NCBI GenBank assembly: GCA_016933335.1
Contig: JAFGBD010000004.1
Span: forward strand, 20,019 to 84,018
DNA length: 64,000 nt
Direction of reading: 5' to 3'
Source of the DNA: Bacteroidales bacterium
Lineage (GTDB): Bacteria; Bacteroidota; Bacteroidia; Bacteroidales; UBA10428
Part shown: positions 44,059 through 53,082 of the stretch, piece after piece
How the letters are laid out: each line of letters opens with the position of its first letter
Position numbering within the stretch: the stretch's first letter is position 1
Position numbers and translations under genes: made by a program
The notes under the pieces: model-generated
What the model was told of the DNA's origin: nothing
Databases searched by the model: none
The model's input: the letters and a program-made list of their open reading frames with translations, nothing else

Positions 44059-44420
44059 TAAGTAACGTGATAAATTATATACTGCTTATATTCATTGTAT
44101 TGTTTATCTGTCATGATCTGAACGGACAGGAACCGTTTGAGCTGGTCGGTGACAGGCCCGATCAGACAGAATCTTCCTTAGCAGTCCCGCATCAATCCCT
44201 GCAGATTGAATCAGGATTCCTTTACATGAAAAGTACAGGCAATGACGCTGAATACATCCATACAGAGTATAACAGCACATTGCTGAGATTCGGATTGATG
44301 AAATTCATGGAATTAAGATTTGGAGCAGGTTTTGAAGCGACCATACCGGGAACAGGAATCATTTACAGGTTCACTCTTTTTGATCCCGGCTCCGGAGATT
44401 TGCAGTCCGAAAACCTGTAA
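44055..44420 (+). pseudogene. Truncated outer-membrane transporter-like (Phenol_MetA_deg-like) fragment
   Basis: Signal peptide then LVGDRPDQTESSLAVPHQSLQIESGFLYMK...LLRFGLMKFMELRFGAGFE; the ORF then reads into unrelated sequence and stops at 121 aa. Confidence 0.5.
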
Positions 44421-44517
44421 TATCAGGCTTAATCATTCATACTATCTTTAGAGCACTATTCCCATCGAAAAATCTCTGATTATATGTATTTTTGCTGTCC
44501 TGGATAATTTTCAACCA

Positions 44518-45441
44518 TTGAACAGGGAACTTGAAATAAAACGGGCATCGTGGATTGCCATATCAGGCAATGCATTGCTTGCCGCTGTTAAGGTGGCGGC
44601 CGGATTGATATCCGGCAGTCTTGCAGTGGTTGCCGATGGTATCGATTCGCTGAGCGACATCATCACCTCGTTGATAATATTGATAGCGGCAAGGATACTT
44701 TCAAGGCCTCCGGACATCAGGTTCCCTTACGGTTATGGTAAGGCAGATACCATTGCCACAAAAGGACTATCCTTCATCATCCTTTTTGCAGGTGCGCAGC
44801 TGGCCATTACCACTGTCAGGAGACTGATCCAGGGCACGGCTACCGAACTGCCGGCAAAACTTGCCATCGTGGTGACAGTCATATCAATAGTAGGGAAGCT
44901 TTTGCTGGCAAGGCACCAGAAAAAGACCGGCAAAAAAACTTCCAGCGCCATGCTGACAGCCAACGGCCGCAATATGCAGAATGACGTGCTGATATCGGTT
45001 TCGGTGCTTACCGGACTGTTTTTCACTTACATTCTGAAGATGCCAGTCATTGATTCCATCACTGCATTGCTGGTCAGTATCTGGGTCCTTAAGACCGGCT
45101 TCGATATTTTTATGCAGACCAATATCGACCTGATGGATGGTATTGATGATTGTTCCATTTATAATGAGATTTTTACTGCCATCGATCAGGTTGAGGGCGC
45201 TAACAATCCCCACAGGGTACGCGCACGAAAGATAGGGGATAAGATCATGGTTGGGGTTGATATAGAGGTTGACGGGAGTATTCCTGTTCAGGAGGCACAT
45301 CATATTGCACATAAGGTTGAAGCAAGCATCAGGTCAAGGATCGGCAATATCTTTGATGTTGCTATACATATGGAGCCGCTGGGCGATAAAACAGATGAAA
45401 AAAAATTCGGGATATCCAAAGAGTCCCTGCCGAAAGAGTAA
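44518..45441 (+). CDS. Cation diffusion facilitator family transporter
   Basis: ISGSLAVVADGIDSLSDIITSLI, RFPYGYGKADTIATKGLSF, HRVRARKIGDKIMVGVDIEVDGSIPVQEAHHIAHKVE; probable TTG start. Confidence 0.92.
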   Translation: MNRELEIKRASWIAISGNALLAAVKVAAGLISGSLAVVADGIDSLSDIITSLIILIAARILSRPPDIRFPYGYGKADTIATKGLSFIILFAGAQLAITTVRRLIQGTATELPAKLAIVVTVISIVGKLLLARHQKKTGKKTSSAMLTANGRNMQNDVLISVSVLTGLFFTYILKMPVIDSITALLVSIWVLKTGFDIFMQTNIDLMDGIDDCSIYNEIFTAIDQVEGANNPHRVRARKIGDKIMVGVDIEVDGSIPVQEAHHIAHKVEASIRSRIGNIFDVAIHMEPLGDKTDEKKFGISKESLPKE

Positions 45442-45631
45442 ATTTTTAATACCGGAATAATCGATGCCGGATATCAGATTCATTCCGGCCCGGAAAATCC
45501 GGCCCGGGACATCAGCAATAAGTTTTTCAATATCAGTCTCTTCTTGAATAGCTACAGCCTTTATTTGCAAATCTCCTGCTATTTCTGAATAACAATCCAT
45601 TGCTTTTTCTTTCCTAAAAAATGTTAAAAAA

Positions 45632-45678
45632 TTTGGCAATTACGATTTATGTCGTATATTTGTACGATAAAATTCGTA
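45632..45678 (+). promoter_or_regulatory. Promoter with paired BlaI-type operator dyads upstream of the blaI-like gene
   Basis: TTTG (45632-45635), 19 bp, TATATTTG (45655-45662); TACGA-TTTATG-TCGTA (45641-45656) and TACGA-TAAAAT-TCGTA (45663-45678), both perfect 5-bp arms, centres 22 bp apart. Confidence 0.8.
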
Positions 45679-45683
45679 GTTTC

Positions 45684-46067
45684 ATGATAAACAAAACAGT
45701 CAGACCAACTGCAGCAGAACTGGAGATACTCCAGGTTCTGTGGAGATACAAATCGGCAACGGTCAGGTTTGTACACGATAAGATCAATCAAAAGAAAAAT
45801 GTGGGATATACCACAACCCTGAAGATCATGCAGAACATGGCAGCTAAAAGGATGGTCAGAAGAGAGCAGAACGGAAGGAGTCATGTTTACATTCCTTTGT
45901 TAAAGAAGGAAGAAACCCAGGGTATGCTGCTGGATAAATTCCTCGACACCGCATTCGGTGGCTCTGCTTCAACACTTGTGATGCAGGTTCTGGGTAATCA
46001 CAGGACAAGCGGGGAAGAGCTCGATCAGATCAAAAAGTTAATTCAGAAGCTGGAGGAAAAGAAATGA
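45684..46067 (+). CDS. BlaI/MecI/CopY family transcriptional repressor
   Basis: PTAAELEILQVLWRYKSATVRFVHDKINQKKNVGYTTTLKIMQNMAAKRMVRREQNGRSHVY. ATG at 45684 preferred; the listed ORF start at 45621 would place the promoter/operators inside the CDS. Confidence 0.95.
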   Translation: MINKTVRPTAAELEILQVLWRYKSATVRFVHDKINQKKNVGYTTTLKIMQNMAAKRMVRREQNGRSHVYIPLLKKEETQGMLLDKFLDTAFGGSASTLVMQVLGNHRTSGEELDQIKKLIQKLEEKK

Positions 46068-48376
46068 CAAACTTCATAAACTCGTTATTGCCTTCCGGTG
46101 TTGTGGAGGCTTTCGGATGGATGATCCTGCATTCTTTGTGGCAGGGAGCAGTTATTTCGGTAATACTGGGACTGATGATGATTATCACCCGGAAGTTCAG
46201 TGCCGGAAGCAGGTATTTCATTGCCATTACGGCCATGCTGTTCATGCCGGTTACAGCAGTTTATACCTTTTTCAGGTATTATACCCCTGCAGGGTCAGTT
46301 ATGACAGTTGAGGCACCTATGGTCAGATCTGAAGCTGTTGTTACAGCCACGAACACCCAATCGGAGGAAAACAGGATCCGCCCTGTTACACTGCCGGCAG
46401 CTGAAAAGAGGGTTAGCGGCAGGATGAGATCATACCGGGAATATTTTTATCAGCACATACCTTTTATCGTTACCATCTGGATGCTCGGCATGCTTGTATT
46501 TGCCCTGAAGTTTTTAGGCGGACTGGCATATACGCAGAGGCTTAAACATTACAGGATACTGCCTGTCAGTGATGAATGGCAGCAGGTCTTCGACCGTCTG
46601 GCCAAGATGCTGAACCTGAAAAAGGCCGTCAGGATATTGCAGTCCACCCTGGTCACGGTACCGATGGTTGTCGGTTATTTTAAACCGGTGGTGCTGATAC
46701 CCGTAAGTGCTTTCACAGGATTATCACCAAAGCAGCTTGAGGCTGTTATCCTGCATGAGCTGGCGCATATTGTCAGGAAAGACTATATCATCAACATCCT
46801 GCAGTCGGTTGTTGAGATCATCTTCTTCTATCACCCGGCCGTATGGTGGATGTCAAAAATGGTAAGGCAGGAAAGAGAGCACTGCTGCGATGACATTGCC
46901 ATCGAAAAATCAGGCGATTCGGTCAGTTTTGCCAAAGCCCTGGCCAATATCCAGGAACAGATATTTATAAGGGAGAATATTGCCTTGGCCCTTGGAAGAG
47001 ACAGCAATCATTTGTTCAAACGTATTAAAAGATTATTAAACCAACCAAACATGAAAACAAATTTTACAGAAGGATTTACGGCATCATGCATCATCTTTGC
47101 AGGCATATTTATCATGATGCTCAATACAGGCTCCGCAAGATTCACCGCAGGAGATAACATGCAATCGAAAACAGCACAATTCATAAACGATGTCATGGGC
47201 AACGCGGATGATACAGTTAAAACAGCAATCCCTAAGGAATCGGCAGGCCAGGGCAGTGCCGAAGACAGGCTGTTTGAGCTGGAGCAGGATAGAAAGGCTG
47301 TTGATGCTGGCAGAAGGTCAGTTGAAGAAGAAAAAGCAGGAAAAGAAATCAGCAAAGCAGAAACAGAAGCCAGGGAGAGGGAAATGGAAGCTAAAAAGGC
47401 TGAGAAGGAGGCTGAAAAAGCACTGATCGATGCTGAAACAGAGAAGAGAGAGGTTGAAGAAGAAATAATCCAAGGGGTGGAGGCAGGACTGGAAGAGATG
47501 GACATCGATGCAGTAGTGGATGAAGCCATGGCAGGTGCCGAAGCGGGCATAAGCGGAATGGACCTTAACAGGATCGTGAGGGAAGCTGTCGAAGGGATAA
47601 GGACCGGCGTGAAGGAGATTGACGCGGAGATCATTTCAGAAGAGATATTGCATGGCATAGAGGCTGCGATCTACGAAATAGATTTAAATGTTTTTGCAAG
47701 TGAGATCATATCGGGAGTACGTACTGCGCTGCAGGAGATTGATGTGAACAGGATCGTGCAGTATCACCTACAGGCCCGGCCAGGCCAGGAAAGCTTCAGG
47801 GGAGAGCCCGGCCAGCTGGATATCATCAGCCGGGGTGTGGGTGAATGGAATCAGTGGAGGGATGATAATCCGGGGATTGAGCCCGATCTGAGGGGTGCCT
47901 GCCTGAGCGATGCCAATCTTAATTCGATAGACCTGCACGATGCCCTTCTTGATAACATCGATCTGAAAGAGGCAGTGCTTGACTGGGCCAATCTTGAGGG
48001 CGCCAGCCTGAGATACGCCATTCTGAAAGAAGCCACATTTAACGGGGCACGTATGATGCGGGCTGACTTTTCACATGCAGATATGAAAGAGGTTACACTG
48101 TCCGGTATGCTTCTGCGCAATACCATTTTTCACGGCACCAACCTGAAAGAGGCTGACCTCAGCGGGGCAGATCTGCGTGACAGTGATTTAAGTAATGCTG
48201 ATCTGGGTGAAGCAAGTCTTGTGAAGGCCGACTTAAGGGGAACCAACATAAGGGGAGCGGACTTAAGCGAAGCACAGCTCACCGGGGCAAAGATGCAGGG
48301 GGCCATGATAGACGACCATACCCTCCTGCCACCAGGGTTTAACCCGGCTGCGGAGGGTATGGTGACAGGGGACTGA
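46064..48376 (+). CDS. M56 (BlaR1-like) membrane metallopeptidase with coiled coil, 5 x 20-aa repeat and C-terminal pentapeptide repeats
   Basis: AVILHELAHIVRKDYIINILQ (HExxH), YHPAVWWMSKMVRQEREHCCDDIAI; repeat array at 47474-47773; pentapeptides LSGADLRDSDLSNADLGEASLVKADLRGTNIRGADLSEAQLTG. Confidence 0.93.
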   Translation: MTNFINSLLPSGVVEAFGWMILHSLWQGAVISVILGLMMIITRKFSAGSRYFIAITAMLFMPVTAVYTFFRYYTPAGSVMTVEAPMVRSEAVVTATNTQSEENRIRPVTLPAAEKRVSGRMRSYREYFYQHIPFIVTIWMLGMLVFALKFLGGLAYTQRLKHYRILPVSDEWQQVFDRLAKMLNLKKAVRILQSTLVTVPMVVGYFKPVVLIPVSAFTGLSPKQLEAVILHELAHIVRKDYIINILQSVVEIIFFYHPAVWWMSKMVRQEREHCCDDIAIEKSGDSVSFAKALANIQEQIFIRENIALALGRDSNHLFKRIKRLLNQPNMKTNFTEGFTASCIIFAGIFIMMLNTGSARFTAGDNMQSKTAQFINDVMGNADDTVKTAIPKESAGQGSAEDRLFELEQDRKAVDAGRRSVEEEKAGKEISKAETEAREREMEAKKAEKEAEKALIDAETEKREVEEEIIQGVEAGLEEMDIDAVVDEAMAGAEAGISGMDLNRIVREAVEGIRTGVKEIDAEIISEEILHGIEAAIYEIDLNVFASEIISGVRTALQEIDVNRIVQYHLQARPGQESFRGEPGQLDIISRGVGEWNQWRDDNPGIEPDLRGACLSDANLNSIDLHDALLDNIDLKEAVLDWANLEGASLRYAILKEATFNGARMMRADFSHADMKEVTLSGMLLRNTIFHGTNLKEADLSGADLRDSDLSNADLGEASLVKADLRGTNIRGADLSEAQLTGAKMQGAMIDDHTLLPPGFNPAAEGMVTGD
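47474..47773 (+). repeat. Five tandem 20-aa (60-nt) protein repeats inside the M56 protein
   Basis: GVEAGLEEMDIDAVVDEAMA / GAEAGISGMDLNRIVREAVE / GIRTGVKEIDAEIISEEILH / GIEAAIYEIDLNVFASEIIS / GVRTALQEIDVNRIVQYHLQ. Confidence 0.9.
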
Positions 48377-48397
48377 TCAGTATCCTGATCCCCTTTG

Positions 48398-48802
48398 TTA
48401 ATACATTACAGCGGGTGCAGTTGCGTTTGCCTTTTTAATGAAATCTTTGACCATTTTCAGGGAAGGAACCCTTCTTGTAAGCTTTTTGGCTTTGTTAACT
48501 TCTACTATTTTCTGATGCAGGTTTTCAGGATTCCGGGTTTTCAATTCCTTGATGGTATCAACACCCGCAGCCTCGAGCAGTTCGGCGAATTCTGCACCGA
48601 TTCCTTTAATCCGCATCAGATCTGCCATGTTTACAAACTCAAGGACCTGTGATTCTGAAATGCCTGATTCCTCGGCAATCTTTTTCCTGCCTGGTTTTGT
48701 TGCGCCATGTTTCAGGAGGCTATTGACCGATCTGATTTTTGCTTTTTCAAGTTTTTTGGCCAGTGCTGGTCCGATACCTTCAATTAAACTAATTTTTGCC
48801 AT
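48398..48802 (-). CDS. DUF4332-like helix-hairpin-helix protein
   Basis: SLIEGIGPALAKKLEKAKIRSVNSLL, LMRIKGIGAEFAELLEAAGVDTIKEL. Confidence 0.85.
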   Translation of the reverse strand: MAKISLIEGIGPALAKKLEKAKIRSVNSLLKHGATKPGRKKIAEESGISESQVLEFVNMADLMRIKGIGAEFAELLEAAGVDTIKELKTRNPENLHQKIVEVNKAKKLTRRVPSLKMVKDFIKKANATAPAVMY

Positions 48803-48803
48803 G

Positions 48804-49259
48804 TTACTTTTTTTTAGGATTTAAGAATCTGCTTATTAAATTTCCTGCGAGATTTCCCATCCCGCTTTTATCGCCAAAGAGTTCTTTAAGAGGAGAGGGA
48901 TCGTCTTCCGGAGTTTCATTATTTTTCTTTGTAACCAGTTTCATCAATGCGGGAACGACAATTGCCGATACAGCCGAAGCTGTTGATTGTGACAGTCCGA
49001 GCTTTTTAATTAATCCAGCCACAATTGAATTTCCAATGTTGGACTGCAGGGTATCGGCAAATGAATTGTTGGGCTTATCCGAGAAAAGATTCATAATTGT
49101 ATTGAAGCCGTCTTTTTTCATCGAGCTTTTAACTTCTTTTTGTGTGGCACTGCCGATCACCGACAAGATACCGTTAAGCTGGTCACGCTTAACATCTGTT
49201 TTCGAAAGGATCTGATCACCGATCTGATCTTTAAGTCCATTAATCAAATTCTCAATCAT
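48804..49259 (-). CDS. DUF937-like small protein
   Basis: 151 aa helical; SNIGNSIVAGLIKKLGLSQSTASAVSAIVVPALMKLVTKKN. Confidence 0.55.
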   Translation of the reverse strand: MIENLINGLKDQIGDQILSKTDVKRDQLNGILSVIGSATQKEVKSSMKKDGFNTIMNLFSDKPNNSFADTLQSNIGNSIVAGLIKKLGLSQSTASAVSAIVVPALMKLVTKKNNETPEDDPSPLKELFGDKSGMGNLAGNLISRFLNPKKK

Positions 49260-49416
49260 TTCTTTTTAAAATAAAATTTTATAACTAAATTTCAGTTTAT
49301 GCTTTTTTTCTGGGAGACATTATCTAAAGATAGACCTTTTAAATTTAAAATACCACGAGAATCGGCATGATTTTCATTCTCCGTTATTACGAGATATAAT
49401 TAAACCTATTTTAAAA

Positions 49417-49971
49417 ATGAAACGATTAAGCTTGTTTTTCTTTGTATTGCTGGTGCTCTGGATCATCATAGCCACCTACTGGTATGTTTGTAAGATCAGG
49501 AATGATTGCGGCAGGGCGCCGGAGGCATCGCTTGCTGAACCGACGGATACCCTGCAGGCAGCCTACGATGCTGCAGAGCCGGTTGCATCTCCGGAGAAAG
49601 ACCCGGTTGCCCTTGCAGCTGATTACCTCGACGGGGTTGGAACAAAGACCTACTACTTTGATTTTGCCTCGGCCGAATTAAAGACAGATGAAGGAGACAC
49701 TGCATATCTGTCTGCGCTCAGGCTGTATCTTAAGAACCGTTCTGAAGCATCAGTCACCATCGAGGGCCATGCTGATAACCGGGGTTCCGCAGCTGCCAAC
49801 GACAGATTTGCAAAACTGCGCGCTGAAGCTGTCATGCAGTATTTAACCGGAAACGGCATTGATGAGAACCGGATCAGGACGATCTCCAGGAGCGATACTG
49901 AGCCGGCTGCTTCAAATGATTCTGAAGATGGCCGTAAACTAAACCGCAGAGCTGAAATTACCATTAACTAA
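49417..49971 (+). CDS. OmpA-family (peptidoglycan-binding) protein
   Basis: N-terminal TM; YYFDFASAELKTDE, VTIEGHADNRGSAAANDRFAKLRAEAVMQYL, RKLNRRAEITI. Confidence 0.92.
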   Translation: MKRLSLFFFVLLVLWIIIATYWYVCKIRNDCGRAPEASLAEPTDTLQAAYDAAEPVASPEKDPVALAADYLDGVGTKTYYFDFASAELKTDEGDTAYLSALRLYLKNRSEASVTIEGHADNRGSAAANDRFAKLRAEAVMQYLTGNGIDENRIRTISRSDTEPAASNDSEDGRKLNRRAEITIN

Positions 49972-49983
49972 AATCCATACAAA

Positions 49984-50454
49984 ATGAGTGAAAGATTTGC
50001 TTCCGATTTGCTATTTATTCTGATAGCACTAATTATTGCAGCCATTCTTGGTTTCCTGATCGGATACTTCCTGCGTAAGCCGAAAACCATAGTCAAAGAA
50101 GTCTCAGGGGATACCGGAAAGGCTGAACCCGGAGAGGTGATGCCCCCTTTCGATGCAAATGCAGCAAAGGCGGCATTGGGAAAAAATGTTGCCCGGGATG
50201 ATTTAAAGATCGTTGAAGGCATCGGGCCTGTGATTGAAGGAATACTTAAGAGGAACAACATTGATACATGGAAGAAGCTGGCAGAAAGCAATAAAGAAAG
50301 AATCAGTTCAATCCTGATTGCCGAAGGGGGCGAAAAATACAGGATCCATGATCCGGGTACCTGGTCGAAGCAGGCGGAGCTGGCTTACAGAGGTAACTGG
50401 GCCGGGCTGAAGAGGCTCCAGGACGAGCTCCAGGGCGGCAGGCAGGATAGCTGA
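49984..50454 (+). CDS. Membrane-anchored helix-hairpin-helix protein
   Basis: N-terminal TM (LLFILIALIIAAILGFLIGYFL); DDLKIVEGIGPVIEGILKRNNIDTWKKLAE. Confidence 0.85.
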   Translation: MSERFASDLLFILIALIIAAILGFLIGYFLRKPKTIVKEVSGDTGKAEPGEVMPPFDANAAKAALGKNVARDDLKIVEGIGPVIEGILKRNNIDTWKKLAESNKERISSILIAEGGEKYRIHDPGTWSKQAELAYRGNWAGLKRLQDELQGGRQDS

Positions 50455-50511
50455 AGAAGTTCTGTTCTCACCTCTGAATTTTCAACCGGGTTTTACTTAT
50501 AGAGTTCAATC

Positions 50512-52068
50512 ATGCCGATAAGAATCCGTAAAGACAGCGATGCTTCGGGTCCGCAGCGGAAGATACCACGCCAGAGCGGCGGGATGACTTCCGGCGGGGG
50601 AGGCGGAGGGCTTGCAGGCGCTCTTCTGCCGTTGATCATCAATCTTTTTAAAAAGAATCCCAAAACAGCTGTCGTATTGATAATACTGGCAGTAGCCGGG
50701 TATTTTATACTGACGAGGACAAACAACCAGGCGAGCAGTGCGGTACAGAGCCTTTTTTTCGGTACCGGGCTGATGATGGATGAGGAGGTTTATGACCAGG
50801 CAGCGGTATTTGAGCCACTGGCTGACAACATTAAAAATCCTTTGCCTGAGAGCGTGTCTTTGCTGGAATATTGTCCCCGGCGTATGAACCAGGGATCGCA
50901 GGGTTCGTGTGTGGGATGGTCATCGGCCTATGCTGCACGTACCATTCTTCATGCACGTGCTAGCGGTCAGGATCCTGATGATGTGACTTTCAGTCCGTCT
51001 TATGTTTACAACCAGATTGCCCTTCCCGGCTGCCAGGGCACATACATGCAGAATGCCATGGAGGTCATGCACGAGGGAGGTGCATTGCCCTTTTCAAATT
51101 TTGCATATGATGAAAGCAGCTGTTCAAAAAAGCCTACCGAAGCGGAAAAAATGGCAGCTTCTGCCTTCAGAACAAAAGGCTTTAACCGTCTGACCCAGGG
51201 AGGCAATGACTACCGTACAGACCTGCTGGCCATAAAGCAGAACCTGGCACAGGGTGCACCGGTGGTCATTGGTATGATGGTAGGTGGAAGCTTCATGTCT
51301 GACATGACAGGGCAGGAATTATGGACACCGCGCAGGTCGGATTACAACATGTACGGATTTGGAGGGCATGCCATGTGTGTCATTGGCTTTGACGATTATT
51401 ACGAAGGAGGGGCATTCCAGGTGATGAACAGCTGGGGGGAAGAATGGGGCGATGAAGGCATATTCTGGATACGTTACAACGACTTTGATTATTTTACACA
51501 GGAAGCTTATGGACTTTACCCGATGGGAGATGCAGACAAGGTAGCATCGTACAGGCTGGATGTTGAGATAGGACTGGTTGTCAATACGACAGGAGAATAC
51601 ATACCTCTTCGTTACAACTCGGGGATCACATACGCTTCCGCTTCAACAGTGAATAAGAACACTGACTTCAAGGTTGAGATCACCAATTCGCTGGAGTGCT
51701 ATACCTATATTTTCGGGCAGGAGACCGACGGATCAAGCTATGTACTGTTTCCTTATACCGCAAAGCATTCACCCTATTGCGGCATAACGGGGACAAGGCT
51801 TTTTCCGAAAGACTATTCGCTGTATCCCGATGAGGTGGGTGACAGTGATTTCATAGCCATTGTTGTCTCTGTACAGAAGCTGGATTACAACCGTTTGAAC
51901 GGTGCCATCAACAGTGCGCCGGGCGCGGCATACAGCGAGAAGGTTTACAATACCCTGAAGGGGGAGCTGGCAAAAGATGTCAGGTTCGAAGGCGGAAAGA
52001 CCATTAAGTTCTCAACGGATATCACGTACAAAGGCACAGTGGCCATGGTTCTGGAGATATTAAAATAA
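50512..52068 (+). CDS. Membrane-anchored C1-family (papain-like) cysteine peptidase with DUF4384-like C-terminal domain
   Basis: NQGSQGSCVGWSSAYAARTI (Cys), GFGGHAMCVIGFDDY (His), VMNSWGEEWGDEGIFWIRY (Asn). Confidence 0.92.
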   Translation: MPIRIRKDSDASGPQRKIPRQSGGMTSGGGGGGLAGALLPLIINLFKKNPKTAVVLIILAVAGYFILTRTNNQASSAVQSLFFGTGLMMDEEVYDQAAVFEPLADNIKNPLPESVSLLEYCPRRMNQGSQGSCVGWSSAYAARTILHARASGQDPDDVTFSPSYVYNQIALPGCQGTYMQNAMEVMHEGGALPFSNFAYDESSCSKKPTEAEKMAASAFRTKGFNRLTQGGNDYRTDLLAIKQNLAQGAPVVIGMMVGGSFMSDMTGQELWTPRRSDYNMYGFGGHAMCVIGFDDYYEGGAFQVMNSWGEEWGDEGIFWIRYNDFDYFTQEAYGLYPMGDADKVASYRLDVEIGLVVNTTGEYIPLRYNSGITYASASTVNKNTDFKVEITNSLECYTYIFGQETDGSSYVLFPYTAKHSPYCGITGTRLFPKDYSLYPDEVGDSDFIAIVVSVQKLDYNRLNGAINSAPGAAYSEKVYNTLKGELAKDVRFEGGKTIKFSTDITYKGTVAMVLEILK

Positions 52069-52076
52069 TCCTTATG

Positions 52077-52826
52077 CTATTCCGGAAGTGATTCAACCTT
52101 GTACTCTATATCTGCAGGAGGCGACATCGCTTTCATTTCCACGCTTTTGATCAGCCTGTCGCGCAGGATGGTCACGATCTGGCTGCCGGGGTAGGGGGCA
52201 TTATTGATAAAATCGTTGAGCCGGTCATCCATAATGTTTCCTTTGGAATCAAAGAGCTCTTTACGTGCAAGGATAGCCATCCCGACATCTTCCTTACTCA
52301 CTGACACATACTCTTTCATGATCCAGCCCGAATTGTGGTTATTCCTGCCGGTGACATTGTACCAGCCATCCTTTTCACCAACAACGGCAACGATATCAAT
52401 GTCATCGTATTTTTTATTTGTCGATTTTGTAAGGATATCAGGTCGTTCATATACGGGTGTTGCTGCAATGATGGCCCCGGCAACGGCACTTTCGATGATA
52501 TAGTCGCTTCTTGACCAGCCGGTTGTACCGTCTGAGAGCACAATTTTACTGTATTCCTTTTTATTGATGGTGTCTGTCTTTTTAACACCGGAACTGATCA
52601 CAGACTCGCCCACCCTGAGGAAGGTTATCCGGCTTTTTGAGTCGTAATAATCTTCAAGCACCGGAAGGCCGTAAACGCTGTAGTCATATACATTCACGGC
52701 AGGTATGCTGTCGGTCGTTTTCTGAGCGGTTTCTTTCGTTTCTTCATCCCCCTTTTTCCCCTTGCAGGAGATCATTATTGTTGCGGCTGTCAGAAGGACC
52801 AGTGTTAAGTAAAATTTTGTTTTCAT
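52077..52826 (-). CDS. SH3-domain lipoprotein
   Basis: Lipobox TIMISCKGKKG; VVGEKDGWYNVTGRNNHNSGWIMKEYVSV. Confidence 0.75.
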   Translation of the reverse strand: MKTKFYLTLVLLTAATIMISCKGKKGDEETKETAQKTTDSIPAVNVYDYSVYGLPVLEDYYDSKSRITFLRVGESVISSGVKKTDTINKKEYSKIVLSDGTTGWSRSDYIIESAVAGAIIAATPVYERPDILTKSTNKKYDDIDIVAVVGEKDGWYNVTGRNNHNSGWIMKEYVSVSKEDVGMAILARKELFDSKGNIMDDRLNDFINNAPYPGSQIVTILRDRLIKSVEMKAMSPPADIEYKVESLPE

Positions 52827-53082
52827 CAGGTGTTTATTTTATTATTGCTTGTTAATATTTGGCTCGCTTTCGCTTTAGCGTTTCCGGATTTATTTGTACC
52901 TTTTTAAATTTCAGATAATAAGTTAAACAAATCTATGTTTAGATAAACAATTTCTTTTCCTGTTTTTTCATGAACCATAATGCCTGATTCCTGTAATTGT
53001 CCTATGTAAGCTTCCCTTAGTCAGCAACGTTTAGATCTGTAAAATTTCTGTTATTATTTATGTCCTGGCCTAATAATCCGGA

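Noticed and set aside
45334-45639. 101-aa minus-strand ORF upstream of the blaI promoter
   Set aside because: Overlaps the 3' end of the CDF gene antisense, has no recognisable domain and no clear promoter; could not be supported, though the 45441-45620 gap is otherwise unexplained.
48376-48412. AGGGGACTGATCAG...CTGATCCCCT hairpin between the M56 and DUF4332 genes
   Set aside because: Imperfect stem with only a weak T-run (TTTG); could be a bidirectional terminator but not convincing enough to list.
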